Shown here piece by piece: positions 50,868 to 59,343 of a DNA stretch of 64,000 nucleotides; within the stretch, counting starts at the first letter, position 1, and each line of letters begins with the position of its first letter. This DNA is from Pontivivens sp032464575. GTDB lineage: Bacteria; Pseudomonadota; Alphaproteobacteria; Rhodobacterales; Rhodobacteraceae. The position numbers were made by a program, and so were the translations under genes. The DNA is taken from contig JAWDKM010000006.1 in the NCBI GenBank assembly GCA_032464575.1, positions 248,001 to 312,000 of the forward strand, written 5' to 3'. The notes beneath the pieces were generated by a model, which saw only the letters and a program-made list of their open reading frames with translations, did no database searches and had not been told where the DNA came from.

Positions 50868-52466
50868 ATGGAATTCGACTACGTGATCGTGGGTGGCGGC
50901 TCGGCCGGTTGCGTGATGGCCGCGCGCCTCAGCGAGGATCCGGGCGTCACCGTCTGCGTACTGGAGGCGGGCGGCGAGGGCCGCGACCTCGTGATCCGCG
51001 CGCCGCTGGGCATCGCCACCATGATCTCGGGCCGGCCCAAGGTAAACAACTGGGCACTGCAGACGGTGCCGCAGAAAAATCTCAACAATCGCAGGGGCTT
51101 CCAGCCGCGGGGCAAGGCTCTGGGCGGATCCTCGGCCATCAACGCGATGTTGTATGTCCGCGGACATCCGTCTGATTACGACGACTGGGTCGCTGCGGGC
51201 GCCAAGGGCTGGTCATGGGACGAGGTGCTGCCTTGGTTCCGGGCCAGCGAGCATAATTCGCGAGGTGCCGACGATCTGCACGGGGTCGGTGGGCCGCTCG
51301 CGGTGAGCGATCAGCAGTCGCCGCGCGAGATCAGCCACGCCTTCGTGGACGCCGCCGCCGAGGTGCAGCTGCGCCGCACGACGGATTTCAACGGCGCGGA
51401 GCAGGAGGGCGCCGGACTCTTTCAGGTCACGCAGTATTCCGGCAACGAGCGCAACGGCGAGCGCTGTTCGGCCGCCGCCGCCTATCTACATCCGGTGATG
51501 GACCGGCCGAACCTGCATGTGATCACACGCGCACAGGCCGAGCGCGTGATCTTCGAGCAGAACCGCGCGACCGGCGTAACCTATCGGAAAGGCGGGCGGA
51601 AAACGGTGCGCGCCCGGCGCGAGGTGATCCTGAGCGCCGGTGCTTTCGGCTCGCCGCACCTCCTCCAGCTCTCCGGCATCGGGCCCGGTGCGCATCTCGC
51701 CCAGCACGGGATCGAGGTGGTGCATGACAGCCCGCAAGTCGGCGGGAACCTGCAGGACCACCTCGACTTCATCCTTTGCTACAAGTCCGACCGGCCGGTG
51801 GGGCTCGGCATCGGGTTTGCGGGGATCATGCAGCTCATCCGGGACAGCCTGCAGTGGCGGCGCGACGGCACTTCGATGATCGCGAGCCCGGGGTCGGAAG
51901 CGGGCGCGTTCCTACGCACCGATCCCGCCCTCGACCGGCCCGACGTGCAGCTCCACTTCGTGCCCTCGATCATCGACGATCACGCGCGCCAGCTGCATCT
52001 GGGCTACGGCTTTTCCTGCCATGCCTGTGTGCTGCGGCCGAAATCGCTGGGCACCGTCCGGCTCGCCTCGCCCGATCCGCGGGCGACGCCGGCGATCGAT
52101 CCGAACTACCTCGACGTGCCGGAGGATCTGGAGCTGCTGATGAAAGGTGTCTCGGCCATGCGCCGCATCATGGGCGCGCCCCCGCTGCGCGCCTATCGCA
52201 GTCGGGAGATCTACACGGACGGTGTCGCGGACGAGGATCTGGTCGAACACATCCGGGCGCGCGCCGACACCATATACCATCCCGTGGGCACGGTCCGCAT
52301 GGGCGGCGCGGATGCGCCCGCCGACCCCGGGGGCCGCGTCCGCGGCGTCGAGCGCCTGCGGGTCGTCGATGCTTCGCTGATGCCCACGCTGATCGGCGGC
52401 AACACCAACGCGCCCACGATCATGATGGCGGAGAAGATCGCAGCCGCGATGCGAGGTTCGGCTTAA
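50868..52466 (+). CDS. GMC-family FAD-dependent oxidoreductase (choline/alcohol dehydrogenase-like)
   Basis: A 532-residue flavoprotein: FAD-binding FDYVIVGGGSAGCVMAARLSE, the GMC signature GKALGGSSAINAMLYVRG, the second signature GAFGSPHLLQLSGIG, and the catalytic His in YHPVGTVRMGG with the following GGNTNAPTIMMAEKIA. It oxidises primary alcohols; the substrate (choline, aliphatic alcohol or polyethylene glycol type) cannot be fixed from sequence. No betaine aldehyde dehydrogenase is adjacent. GGAGGGA precedes the ATG. Confidence 0.9.
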   Translation: MEFDYVIVGGGSAGCVMAARLSEDPGVTVCVLEAGGEGRDLVIRAPLGIATMISGRPKVNNWALQTVPQKNLNNRRGFQPRGKALGGSSAINAMLYVRGHPSDYDDWVAAGAKGWSWDEVLPWFRASEHNSRGADDLHGVGGPLAVSDQQSPREISHAFVDAAAEVQLRRTTDFNGAEQEGAGLFQVTQYSGNERNGERCSAAAAYLHPVMDRPNLHVITRAQAERVIFEQNRATGVTYRKGGRKTVRARREVILSAGAFGSPHLLQLSGIGPGAHLAQHGIEVVHDSPQVGGNLQDHLDFILCYKSDRPVGLGIGFAGIMQLIRDSLQWRRDGTSMIASPGSEAGAFLRTDPALDRPDVQLHFVPSIIDDHARQLHLGYGFSCHACVLRPKSLGTVRLASPDPRATPAIDPNYLDVPEDLELLMKGVSAMRRIMGAPPLRAYRSREIYTDGVADEDLVEHIRARADTIYHPVGTVRMGGADAPADPGGRVRGVERLRVVDASLMPTLIGGNTNAPTIMMAEKIAAAMRGSA

Positions 52467-52535
52467 ATATAATTTTCCTTAAAACCTGCCCCTTTACTTC
52501 TGCGCTATCGTTAAGGATGGGCGCAGGAGGTGAGC

Positions 52536-53879
52536 ATGAAGTCCATTCCCGAATACCTGTCCCAAGGCGATACTGCGCGTCTGTTCCCGGTTCTCGCCAC
52601 GACGTCGAAGGAGGGTCGCGCCACTTCGGTCTTTCTGGCCTGCATGTCCTGTGTACAGCCGCTCGGCCAGCGAATGCTTGCGACCGTCGGTCAGCGTGCC
52701 GGCGTGCGCGCGAGGCTCAAGGCCTACACGGAAGTGGTGTTCAAGGGCATGTCGAGCGGTCTGAAGGAGCGGCCGGACGGCCTGCTGGTGCTCGATGTCG
52801 GCAAACGGACGTGGCGTGCCCTCGTCGAGGCGAAGGTCGGGACGGCGGAGCTCGACGCGGATCAGCTCGAACGCTACCGGACCATCGCTAAGGAAGCGGG
52901 GCTGGACGCGGTCATCACGATCTCCAACCAGTTCACGGCCGCGCCGCATGTCCATCCGATCCGGCTGTCGAAGAAGGGCGGCGGTAAGATCGCTCTCTAC
53001 CATTGGTCCTGGATGCGCATCCTGACCGAGGTCGACCTGCTGTTGGCCAGCGAGGATGTGGAGGATGACGACCACGTCACCGTACTGCGCGAGCTTCAGC
53101 GCTTCCTCGCGCATGACAGTACCGGCGTGCGCGGCTTCACCCGCATGCCGCCGGAGTGGAGCGACATGGTCCGTCACGTCGCGGCCGGCGGCGCCGTGGC
53201 GCCGAACGGACCGGAGGCGGACGCCGTGGTGCGCGCATGGCATCAGGAGCTGCGCGACCTGTCCCTGATCATGAGCCGCCAGACCCGTGTCCAGGTCGAG
53301 GAGAGGCTGCCACGGGCCGAGGCCGCCGATCCCGCCCTGCGCGAGAAGTCCGCCCGCACCCGGCTCAAGGACGGCGCGCTGCTGACCGGAACGCTCTCCA
53401 TCCCCGATGCCGCGGCACCTCTCGACATCTGCGTCGATCTCAGGGGGCGGACGATCCGGGTCGGCATGTCCCTGAAGGCGCCCGCGGACAAGGTTCGCAA
53501 CAGCGCGCGACTGAACTGGCTGCTTCGCCAGGTGTCCCAGGTCGCCGCCACCGACGATCTTCATGTCGCAGCGAACTGGCCGTCGCGCGTCGAGAGCACG
53601 CAGTGCAACCTGGAACGCGCACGCAGCGATCCCGGCCGCCTCTTTGCCGAGCGCGATCACCTCACGACGACGGGTTTCGAGATCTTCTGCATCCGGCGGC
53701 TCGGCGGTCGGTTCGGGCAGGCGAGCAACTTCATCGCCGATCTCGAGCAGATCGTTCCGGGGTTCTACTCCGACGTCGGCCAGTACCTCGCCGCCTGGCA
53801 ACCCCCGGCTCCGAAGGTGGTGAAGGCGACGACCAGCATCGACGACGCGATCGCGGAGCCGGTGAAGCCGTTGCCCTAG
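52536..53879 (+). CDS. PD-(D/E)XK nuclease-like protein, unknown function
   Basis: A 447-residue soluble protein. Residues about 70-130 show a PD-(D/E)XK core: RPDGLLVLDVGKRTWRALVEAK gives Asp, then Glu-x-Lys, followed by a helix with Gln (DADQLERYRTIA) and a strand (LDAVITISN). The C-terminal 300 residues have no domain I recognise. An AT-rich promoter-like stretch precedes it, with AGGAGG before ATG 52536. Such a fold is found in restriction, repair and mobile-element proteins. It ends in a CTAG shared with clpS. Confidence 0.65.
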   Translation: MKSIPEYLSQGDTARLFPVLATTSKEGRATSVFLACMSCVQPLGQRMLATVGQRAGVRARLKAYTEVVFKGMSSGLKERPDGLLVLDVGKRTWRALVEAKVGTAELDADQLERYRTIAKEAGLDAVITISNQFTAAPHVHPIRLSKKGGGKIALYHWSWMRILTEVDLLLASEDVEDDDHVTVLRELQRFLAHDSTGVRGFTRMPPEWSDMVRHVAAGGAVAPNGPEADAVVRAWHQELRDLSLIMSRQTRVQVEERLPRAEAADPALREKSARTRLKDGALLTGTLSIPDAAAPLDICVDLRGRTIRVGMSLKAPADKVRNSARLNWLLRQVSQVAATDDLHVAANWPSRVESTQCNLERARSDPGRLFAERDHLTTTGFEIFCIRRLGGRFGQASNFIADLEQIVPGFYSDVGQYLAAWQPPAPKVVKATTSIDDAIAEPVKPLP

Positions 53880-54181
53880 TTCTCCTTCTCCGTCGTGAAG
53901 GCGAGGGGGTAGCCCTGGCTCTCGCCGGCGTCGTTGGCCTGCTGGGCCTTGGCTTCGGCCACCTCCTTGGTGAAGACGGCGACGACGCAGGCGCCCTGCT
54001 GGTGGGCTGTGAGCATGACGCCCATCGCCTCGCCCTCGCTCATGCGGAAGATCGACTTCAGGACCTTCACCACGAATTCGCGCGGGGTGTAGTCGTCGTT
54101 GAGCAGGATGACCTTGTAGAGCGGCGGGCGCTCCGTCCGGGTCTTCGCTTTCGGTTTGAGGCGGGTGTCGACGTCGCTCAT
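53876..54181 (-). CDS. clpS: ATP-dependent Clp protease adaptor ClpS
   Basis: A 101-residue adaptor that delivers N-degron substrates to ClpA(P). The family core is complete: PPLYKVILLNDDYTPREFVVKVL, GEAMGVMLTAHQQGACVVAVFTKEVAEAKA. The N-terminal tail of about 25 charged residues is the part that engages ClpA. clpA is not in the window. ATG 54181 is chosen because longer frames run into unrelated sequence. Confidence 0.93.
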   Translation of the reverse strand: MSDVDTRLKPKAKTRTERPPLYKVILLNDDYTPREFVVKVLKSIFRMSEGEAMGVMLTAHQQGACVVAVFTKEVAEAKAQQANDAGESQGYPLAFTTEKEN

Positions 54182-54260
54182 CTCGATGGATCCCCAGACG
54201 TACCCCGTCAGCGTCTCAGGAATCGCCGCGCCGGTCCAGCGGCGCGGCGTCGCGGGCGGC

Positions 54261-54962
54261 TCAGCCGTCGCGCGGGGGGATGTTCTTCGCCTTCTGGCTG
54301 GCCGGCCGGGCGGCGCAGGCGTCGCGGTAGCGCACAACGTTGGGCAGATCGGGAAGGCCCAGCACCTCCTCCCCGCCATAGAAGGTGATCGCGTTCAGCC
54401 ATGGCCAGATCGCGATGTCGGCGATGCTGTATTCGCCCGCGGCCACGAACTCTCGATCCTGCAAGTGGCCGTCGAGCACCTTCAGAAGGCGCTTGCCCTC
54501 GTCGGTGTAGCGATCCTTCGCGTAGGGATCGCTCACCTTGTCGGCGGCAAACTTGTAGAAGTGGCCGAACTGGCCGAGCATCGGGCCGAGCCCGCCCATC
54601 TGCCACATCAGCCACTGCGTGACCTCAAAGCGCTTGCCCGGCTCAGACGGATAGAACTTACCCGTCTTCTCGCCGAGATACATCAGGATGGCGCCAGTCT
54701 CGAAGAGGGCAATGGGGCTGTGAGGCCCGTCCGGATCGATGATCGCAGGGATCTTGTTGTTGGGGTTCAGCGCCAGGAACTCCGGCGTCATCTGATCGTC
54801 GCGCATGATGGAGATCGTGTGTGCCTCGTAGGGCAGGCCCGTCTCCTCCAGCATCGCGCTCACCTTGATGCCGTTGGGCGTCGGGAAGGAGTAGAGCTGC
54901 AGGCGGTCGGGATGCTCGGGCGGGCGGATCTTCGTGATCGGATGGTCGAGAAGGTCGGACAC
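54261..54962 (-). CDS. Nu-class glutathione S-transferase (YfcG/YghU-like disulfide-bond oxidoreductase)
   Basis: A 233-residue GST. LQLYSFPTPNGIKVSAMLEETGLPYEAHTI is the thioredoxin-fold start of the Nu class, NPNNKIPAI and LFETGAILMYLGE give the glutathione site, and SIADIAIWPWL is the C-terminal GST motif. YfcG and YghU reduce disulfides with glutathione, which is the likely activity. The start is probably GTG 54962, behind GGGAGAGG. It is divergent from mscL. Confidence 0.85.
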   Translation of the reverse strand: MSDLLDHPITKIRPPEHPDRLQLYSFPTPNGIKVSAMLEETGLPYEAHTISIMRDDQMTPEFLALNPNNKIPAIIDPDGPHSPIALFETGAILMYLGEKTGKFYPSEPGKRFEVTQWLMWQMGGLGPMLGQFGHFYKFAADKVSDPYAKDRYTDEGKRLLKVLDGHLQDREFVAAGEYSIADIAIWPWLNAITFYGGEEVLGLPDLPNVVRYRDACAARPASQKAKNIPPRDG

Positions 54963-55148
54963 AGGCCTCTCCCTGATGTGTGGTGTCTGAAGGGAGCTAT
55001 CGCGGACAGACGCCGCGTCCAATTGCGCTTGTCGAAACAAACTATCTCATGGGGCACGATTGTTCTGTCATCGAAAGAAAACTTGCACACGTAAAAGTTG
55101 TGTGCTCACCGTTTCCCTACGGAACCGTAATCCAGGGGGACGCTCACC

Positions 55149-55586
55149 ATGTGGCAGGAATTCAAGGACTTCATCGCGCGCGGCAACGTCATGGACATGG
55201 CCGTCGGGATCATCATCGGCGCGGCCTTTACCGCGATCGTGACCTCCGTCGTCGAGGATCTGATCAACCCGATCATCGGAATCATCACCGGCGGGGTCGA
55301 CTTCTCCAACCAGTTCGTGCTGCTGGGTGAAGGCGAATACGCCTCGCTCGCCGCGGCGCAGGACGCGGGCGTGGCGACCTTCGCCTACGGCTCGTTCATC
55401 AACGCCGTCATCAACTTCCTGATCATCGCCTTCGTCGTGTTCCTGCTGGTCAAGGGCGTGAACCGGATCAAGGAAAGCGTGGCCGAGAAGGAAGAGGCCC
55501 CCGAGCTCGAGCCCAAGGGGCCCACGCAGGAGCAGCTGCTGGCCGAGATCCGCGACCTGCTCGCCAAGGATCACGCGGCCGCCTGA
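55149..55586 (+). CDS. mscL: large-conductance mechanosensitive channel
   Basis: A 145-residue pentameric channel that opens under membrane tension to release solutes on hypo-osmotic shock. FKDFIARGNVMDMAVGIIIGAAFTAIVTSVVEDLINPIIG is the N-terminal helix and TM1; the periplasmic loop and TM2 (FINAVINFLIIAFVVFLLVKGVNRI) follow, ending in a cytoplasmic helix. Its last 16 bases overlap the convergent ald gene. An inverted GCACAC/GTGTGC pair lies at 55085-55105 in front of it. Confidence 0.95.
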   Translation: MWQEFKDFIARGNVMDMAVGIIIGAAFTAIVTSVVEDLINPIIGIITGGVDFSNQFVLLGEGEYASLAAAQDAGVATFAYGSFINAVINFLIIAFVVFLLVKGVNRIKESVAEKEEAPELEPKGPTQEQLLAEIRDLLAKDHAAA

Positions 55587-56689
55587 GCGACCTCGGCGGG
55601 GGCGGCGAAGTCCCGCCCCTGCGCCTGTGCCACGGCGGCGTTCGTGAGCTGCCCCGCATGTACGTTGAGCCCGGCAGCGAGGTGCGGGTCGTCGGCACAG
55701 GCTCGCGCCCAGCCCTTGTCGGCGAGTGCAAGCAAGAAAGGCATCGTCGCGTTGCCGAGCGCGATGGTCGCGGTGCGGGCCACGGCACCGGGCATGTTGG
55801 CGACGCAGTAATGCACGATGCCGTCCACCTCGAATATCGGCTCGTCATGGGTGGTGGGCTTCGACGTCTCGAAGCAGCCGCCCTGGTCGATGGCGACATC
55901 CACGAGCACGGCGCCCGTCTTCATGGTCGGCAGGTGCGTGCGGCGGACGAGCTTCGGCGCCTCGGCCCCGGGGATCAGGACGGCGCCGATCACCATGTCG
56001 GCGCGGGTGACGAGATCCGCTATGGCGGCTTCGCTGGCATATCGCGTGCGGAAGTCGCGGGAGAAGAGATCGTCGAGCTGGCGCAGTCGGGGAAGCGAGA
56101 GATCCAGAACCGTGACCTCCGCCCCCATCCCCGCCGCGATCCGGGCGGCATGGGTGCCGACCACGCCGCCGCCCAGCACCACAACCTCCGCTGGGCCGAC
56201 GCCGGGCACGCCGCCCATCAGTACGCCGCGCCCGCCATTGGCTTTCTGCAAGGCCCAGGAGCCGACCTGCGGCGCGAGCCGCCCGGCGACCTCGGACATC
56301 GGTGCCAGCAGCGGCAAGTGGCCGTCGCGGTCGGTGACGGTCTCGTAGGCGATGGCGGTGCAGCCGGAGGCCAACAGCTCCTCGGTCTGCGGCACGTCGG
56401 GCGCGAGGTGGAGATAGGTGAAGAGGAGCTGTCCTTCGGAGAGCCGCGCGCGCTCGATCGCCTGCGGCTCCTTCACCTTGACGATCATGTCGGCGGAGAA
56501 GGCGGCGTCCACATCCCCGATCTCGGCCCCCGCGGCGCGGTAGGCGTCGTCGTCGAAGCCCGCGCCCTCGCCCGCGCCGGTCTCCATTACCACCGAGTGG
56601 CCCCGCGCGGTGAGCGCCGTAACCGCGGCGGGGGTGAGGCCCACGCGATACTCGCGGGTCTTGATCTCCGTGGGACAACCGATGCGCAT
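55571..56689 (-). CDS. ald: alanine dehydrogenase
   Basis: A 372-residue NAD-dependent enzyme interconverting alanine with pyruvate and ammonia. MRIGCPTEIKTREYRVGLTPAAV is the family start, KVKEPQ carries the substrate Lys, FTYLHLAPD the catalytic His, and VVLGGGVVGTHAARIAAGMGAEV the NAD site. It is divergent from an Lrp-type gene 133 bases away, which probably regulates it. Partial matches to the inverted-repeat motif lie between the two (56702-56717 and 56771-56783). Confidence 0.94.
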   Translation of the reverse strand: MRIGCPTEIKTREYRVGLTPAAVTALTARGHSVVMETGAGEGAGFDDDAYRAAGAEIGDVDAAFSADMIVKVKEPQAIERARLSEGQLLFTYLHLAPDVPQTEELLASGCTAIAYETVTDRDGHLPLLAPMSEVAGRLAPQVGSWALQKANGGRGVLMGGVPGVGPAEVVVLGGGVVGTHAARIAAGMGAEVTVLDLSLPRLRQLDDLFSRDFRTRYASEAAIADLVTRADMVIGAVLIPGAEAPKLVRRTHLPTMKTGAVLVDVAIDQGGCFETSKPTTHDEPIFEVDGIVHYCVANMPGAVARTATIALGNATMPFLLALADKGWARACADDPHLAAGLNVHAGQLTNAAVAQAQGRDFAAPAEVAQAAA

Positions 56690-56822
56690 GGCGAAACCTC
56701 CTGTTTGCGGGAAGTGTGCCGTGTTGCGTGGAGAATGTGCTTGCGAAGATCCTGCGCCAGCCGCCATGGTGCACTGCAAACATCGGCGCTTTGGCGCTGA
56801 TCTGTCGAAGGATCTTGCGTTG

Positions 56823-57281
56823 ATGGAGCTCGATGCGCTCGACCTGACGATTCTCGCCGCCCTCCAGCGGGACGGGCGGCTGACGAACGCGGCCCTGGCG
56901 GAGGAGGTGCACCTGTCGCCGTCGGCCTGCCACCGTCGGGTGCGGCGGATGGAGAAGGCGGGCGTGATCACCGGCTATACCACGCGCCTCGATCCCCGCG
57001 CGGTGGGTCGGCAGACGGTCGTCTTCGTGGAGATCACGTTGCAGGGGCAGAGCGAGGAGGTGCTCGACGCCTTCGAGGCTGCGCTCGCCCGGGTGCCCGA
57101 TGTGGTCGAATGCCACCTGATGGCGGGCAGCGCCGACTATCTGGTGAAGGTGATGGCTGCGGACAGCGAGGATTTCGCCCGCATCCACCGCGAGTATCTG
57201 TCCCGCCTGCCGGGCGTGGCGCAGATGCATTCGAGCTTCGCCCTTCGGACGGTCCGTACCGGGGGCGCGCTGCCGTTGTAG
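56823..57281 (+). CDS. Lrp/AsnC-family transcriptional regulator
   Basis: A 152-residue regulator with an N-terminal HTH (DLTILAALQRDGRLTNAALAEEVHLSPSACHRRVRRMEKAGVI) and a C-terminal RAM/AsnC effector domain (VVECHLMAGSADYLVKVMAADSEDFARI). It is transcribed divergently from ald, the arrangement of AldR-type regulators that switch on alanine dehydrogenase in response to alanine. TTG 56820 and an ATG at 56766 are alternative starts. Confidence 0.9.
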   Translation: MELDALDLTILAALQRDGRLTNAALAEEVHLSPSACHRRVRRMEKAGVITGYTTRLDPRAVGRQTVVFVEITLQGQSEEVLDAFEAALARVPDVVECHLMAGSADYLVKVMAADSEDFARIHREYLSRLPGVAQMHSSFALRTVRTGGALPL

Positions 57282-57510
57282 CGTTCCTCGCAGTCAATCA
57301 GTCCTGCCCGGCGGCACCGCCATGCACGGCCCGTTCACGCCTCGGAAGCCGCACCTGAGCGTTTGCAAGACTGCGCTCACCCTCCTTCCGGAGGGCGCGT
57401 CGGCAACAGATCAAACAGCCAAATGGGTGTTCGGCTTGGGAATGGCGCAAGACGCGCGAGTGTTTCGATGCACCCACCCCGGGTCGGGCGGTGCCCTCAG
57501 TGCTTCGAAG

Positions 57511-57834
57511 TCATGTCACCCACAGCAGCAGATACAGCGCCGCCATCCCGCCGAGGATCGCGCCCAGCGTGTTGCGGGTCGCGGCCCCGATCGCGAAGGC
57601 CGCCAGCGCCGCGCCGATCCGCGCGGCGTCGGGGCTTCCGCCCGTCGCCTCCGGCCAGACCACAAGCGGCGCGACCAGACCTGGCATCACCGCCACCGGT
57701 ACGTAGCGCAGCAGCCGCAGCGCCCAGCCCGGCAGGTCCCGGTCGCCTATCAGGCCGAGGAACGAGAAGCGGATCAGGAAGGTTCCGAGCCCCAGCAGCA
57801 GGATCACGGTCCATAGCGTGACGGGATCGATCAT
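57511..57834 (-). CDS. azlD: AzlD-family subunit of a branched-chain amino acid exporter
   Basis: A 107-residue membrane protein with four helices: LWTVILLLGLGTFLIRFSFLGLIG, then WALRLLRYVPVAVMPGLVAPLVV, the AzlD pattern, and a C-terminal helix pair. It works with AzlC, whose gene overlaps it by ATGA. The 229 bases between it and the Lrp-type gene hold no recognisable gene; a CCCTCC/GGAGGG hairpin lies near 57380-57396. Confidence 0.88.
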   Translation of the reverse strand: MIDPVTLWTVILLLGLGTFLIRFSFLGLIGDRDLPGWALRLLRYVPVAVMPGLVAPLVVWPEATGGSPDAARIGAALAAFAIGAATRNTLGAILGGMAALYLLLWVT

Positions 57835-58547
57835 GCCGGGGCCCTCCGCCGCTCCAGCGCGATTTCGGTCGCGGCCCCCGCGCCCATCGCCACGACCGCC
57901 GCCGCGATCAGGCCGAGCGAGTAGGGGACCCACACCAGAGCCAGCGCCAGCACGACGGATACCGTCGCGGCCACCAGGTGCGGCAGCGAGCGCAGCGAGG
58001 GCGCCACCAGTGCGATGAACGTGATCGGGATCGCGAAGTCGAGCGCGTATTCCGGCGGGATCGCCGCGCCGGCCACCGCGCCCACCAGCGTAAAGCCGTA
58101 CCAGAGGGGCGCCACCGGCGTCATCACCCCGAAGAAGTAGCCGAGCTTGGCGGACACCGGGGCCCGCGGCTCCCGCTCGTATTTCAGTGCGGCCGCGGCA
58201 TAGGACTGATCGACGAGGAAGTAGGCCGCGATCGCCTTCTGCCAGACCGGCGCGCCGCGCAGATGCGTGCTCATCGAGGCGGAGTAGAGCGCCATCCGCA
58301 GGTTCACCGCCAGCGCGGTCAGAAGGACGACGAAGGTCGGCGCCTGCTCCTCCATCAGCGCGAGCGCGGTGAATTGCGCAGCCCCCGCGATCACCAGGAT
58401 GGTCATGCCCATGGTGCCGGCGAGGTCGAGCCCCGCTTCGGTCGCCACCACACCAAAGAGCAGGGCGAAGGGCGTCACCACCAGCGTGAAGGGCAGTCCG
58501 TCGCGGACCCCCTGCCAGTACCAGTTCCGCGTGCTCGGTCCACTCAT
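57831..58547 (-). CDS. azlC: AzlC-family branched-chain amino acid exporter
   Basis: A 238-residue membrane protein with about seven helices. GVRDGLPFTLVVTPFALLFGVVATEAGL and MTILVIAGAAQFTALALM are AzlC hallmarks, as is NLRMALYSASMSTHLRG. With AzlD it forms an exporter of leucine-type amino acids. ATG 58547 follows GAGGAGCT. It is divergent from the hydrolase gene at 58681. Confidence 0.9.
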   Translation of the reverse strand: MSGPSTRNWYWQGVRDGLPFTLVVTPFALLFGVVATEAGLDLAGTMGMTILVIAGAAQFTALALMEEQAPTFVVLLTALAVNLRMALYSASMSTHLRGAPVWQKAIAAYFLVDQSYAAAALKYEREPRAPVSAKLGYFFGVMTPVAPLWYGFTLVGAVAGAAIPPEYALDFAIPITFIALVAPSLRSLPHLVAATVSVVLALALVWVPYSLGLIAAAVVAMGAGAATEIALERRRAPA

Positions 58548-58680
58548 CGTCAGCTCCTCCGAACCACAGGGATAGGTATCGTGGCCCGCATCTACAAATG
58601 CTGAATTGTGAGGGACGCAATCGAGCGCCGCGATGAGCGGTGGACAACACCCGGGCAAAGTCCTCTAACTCGGGGGCGAG

Positions 58681-59343
58681 ATGGAGAACGGGATGGGCAC
58701 AGGCAAGCCGGTCGGGCTGATCCACGGGCTGGGACGCGGCCCGGGCTCGATGCGGGTCATGGCGAACCGGCTGGAGCGGCTGGGCTTCGCGACCTTCCTG
58801 CTCGACTACCCCTCCCGCCACGTGCCCCCGGTGGAGGCGCAGGCGGTGCTGGAAGCGCAGATCGCGCGTGAGGCGCCGGAGGGTTGTCACCTCGTGGGCC
58901 ACTCGCTGGGCGGTGTTCTCGCACTGCGCCTGAAATGCGCGCATCCCGACGGCGTGGGCCGCGTCGTCCAACTCGGCTCGCCCAACCAGGGCTCGCCCAT
59001 GGCAGCGGCGTTCCGCGACGTGCGCCTCGTGGCCGATCTGATGGGCCCCGCACTCGAACGGATCGCTGCGGCGGATCTGGGGCTGGAGGAACTGCCACCC
59101 GACATTGCCCGCGATCTCGGCATCATCGCCGGCTCCGCGCCGCTGGGCCGCGTGACGGAGCTCTGGGGCATCGATGGGCCATCGGACGGGATGGTGCCCG
59201 TGGCCTCCGCGCTCGGCATCGACCATGCGGACGCGCTTCTGACCACGACCATCCACGGAATGCTGCCGCTGTCGACCGGCGCGGCGATGCAGGTCGGCGC
59301 CTTCCTGCGCAAGGGCCGCTTTGCACGGGCGGCGGCGGCATGA
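58681..59343 (+). CDS. alpha/beta hydrolase, lipase-like
   Basis: A 220-residue serine hydrolase: oxyanion region GLIHGLGRGPGSM, nucleophile elbow CHLVGHSLGGVLAL with Ser, and a late Asp (GPSDGMVPVASA) and His (IHGMLPLS). It lacks a signal peptide. Its stop overlaps fdhD, so it is co-expressed with the molybdenum-cofactor genes, though no such role is known for the family. ATG 58693 is an alternative start. Confidence 0.82.
   Translation: MENGMGTGKPVGLIHGLGRGPGSMRVMANRLERLGFATFLLDYPSRHVPPVEAQAVLEAQIAREAPEGCHLVGHSLGGVLALRLKCAHPDGVGRVVQLGSPNQGSPMAAAFRDVRLVADLMGPALERIAAADLGLEELPPDIARDLGIIAGSAPLGRVTELWGIDGPSDGMVPVASALGIDHADALLTTTIHGMLPLSTGAAMQVGAFLRKGRFARAAAA

Noticed and set aside
57282..57510. 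Possible small gene or repeat between the Lrp gene and azlD
   Set aside because: Open frames there have no ribosome binding site or known product. A short similarity (CCGGAGGGYGCGTCGGC) to 35850 was noted but is too short to call a repeat.
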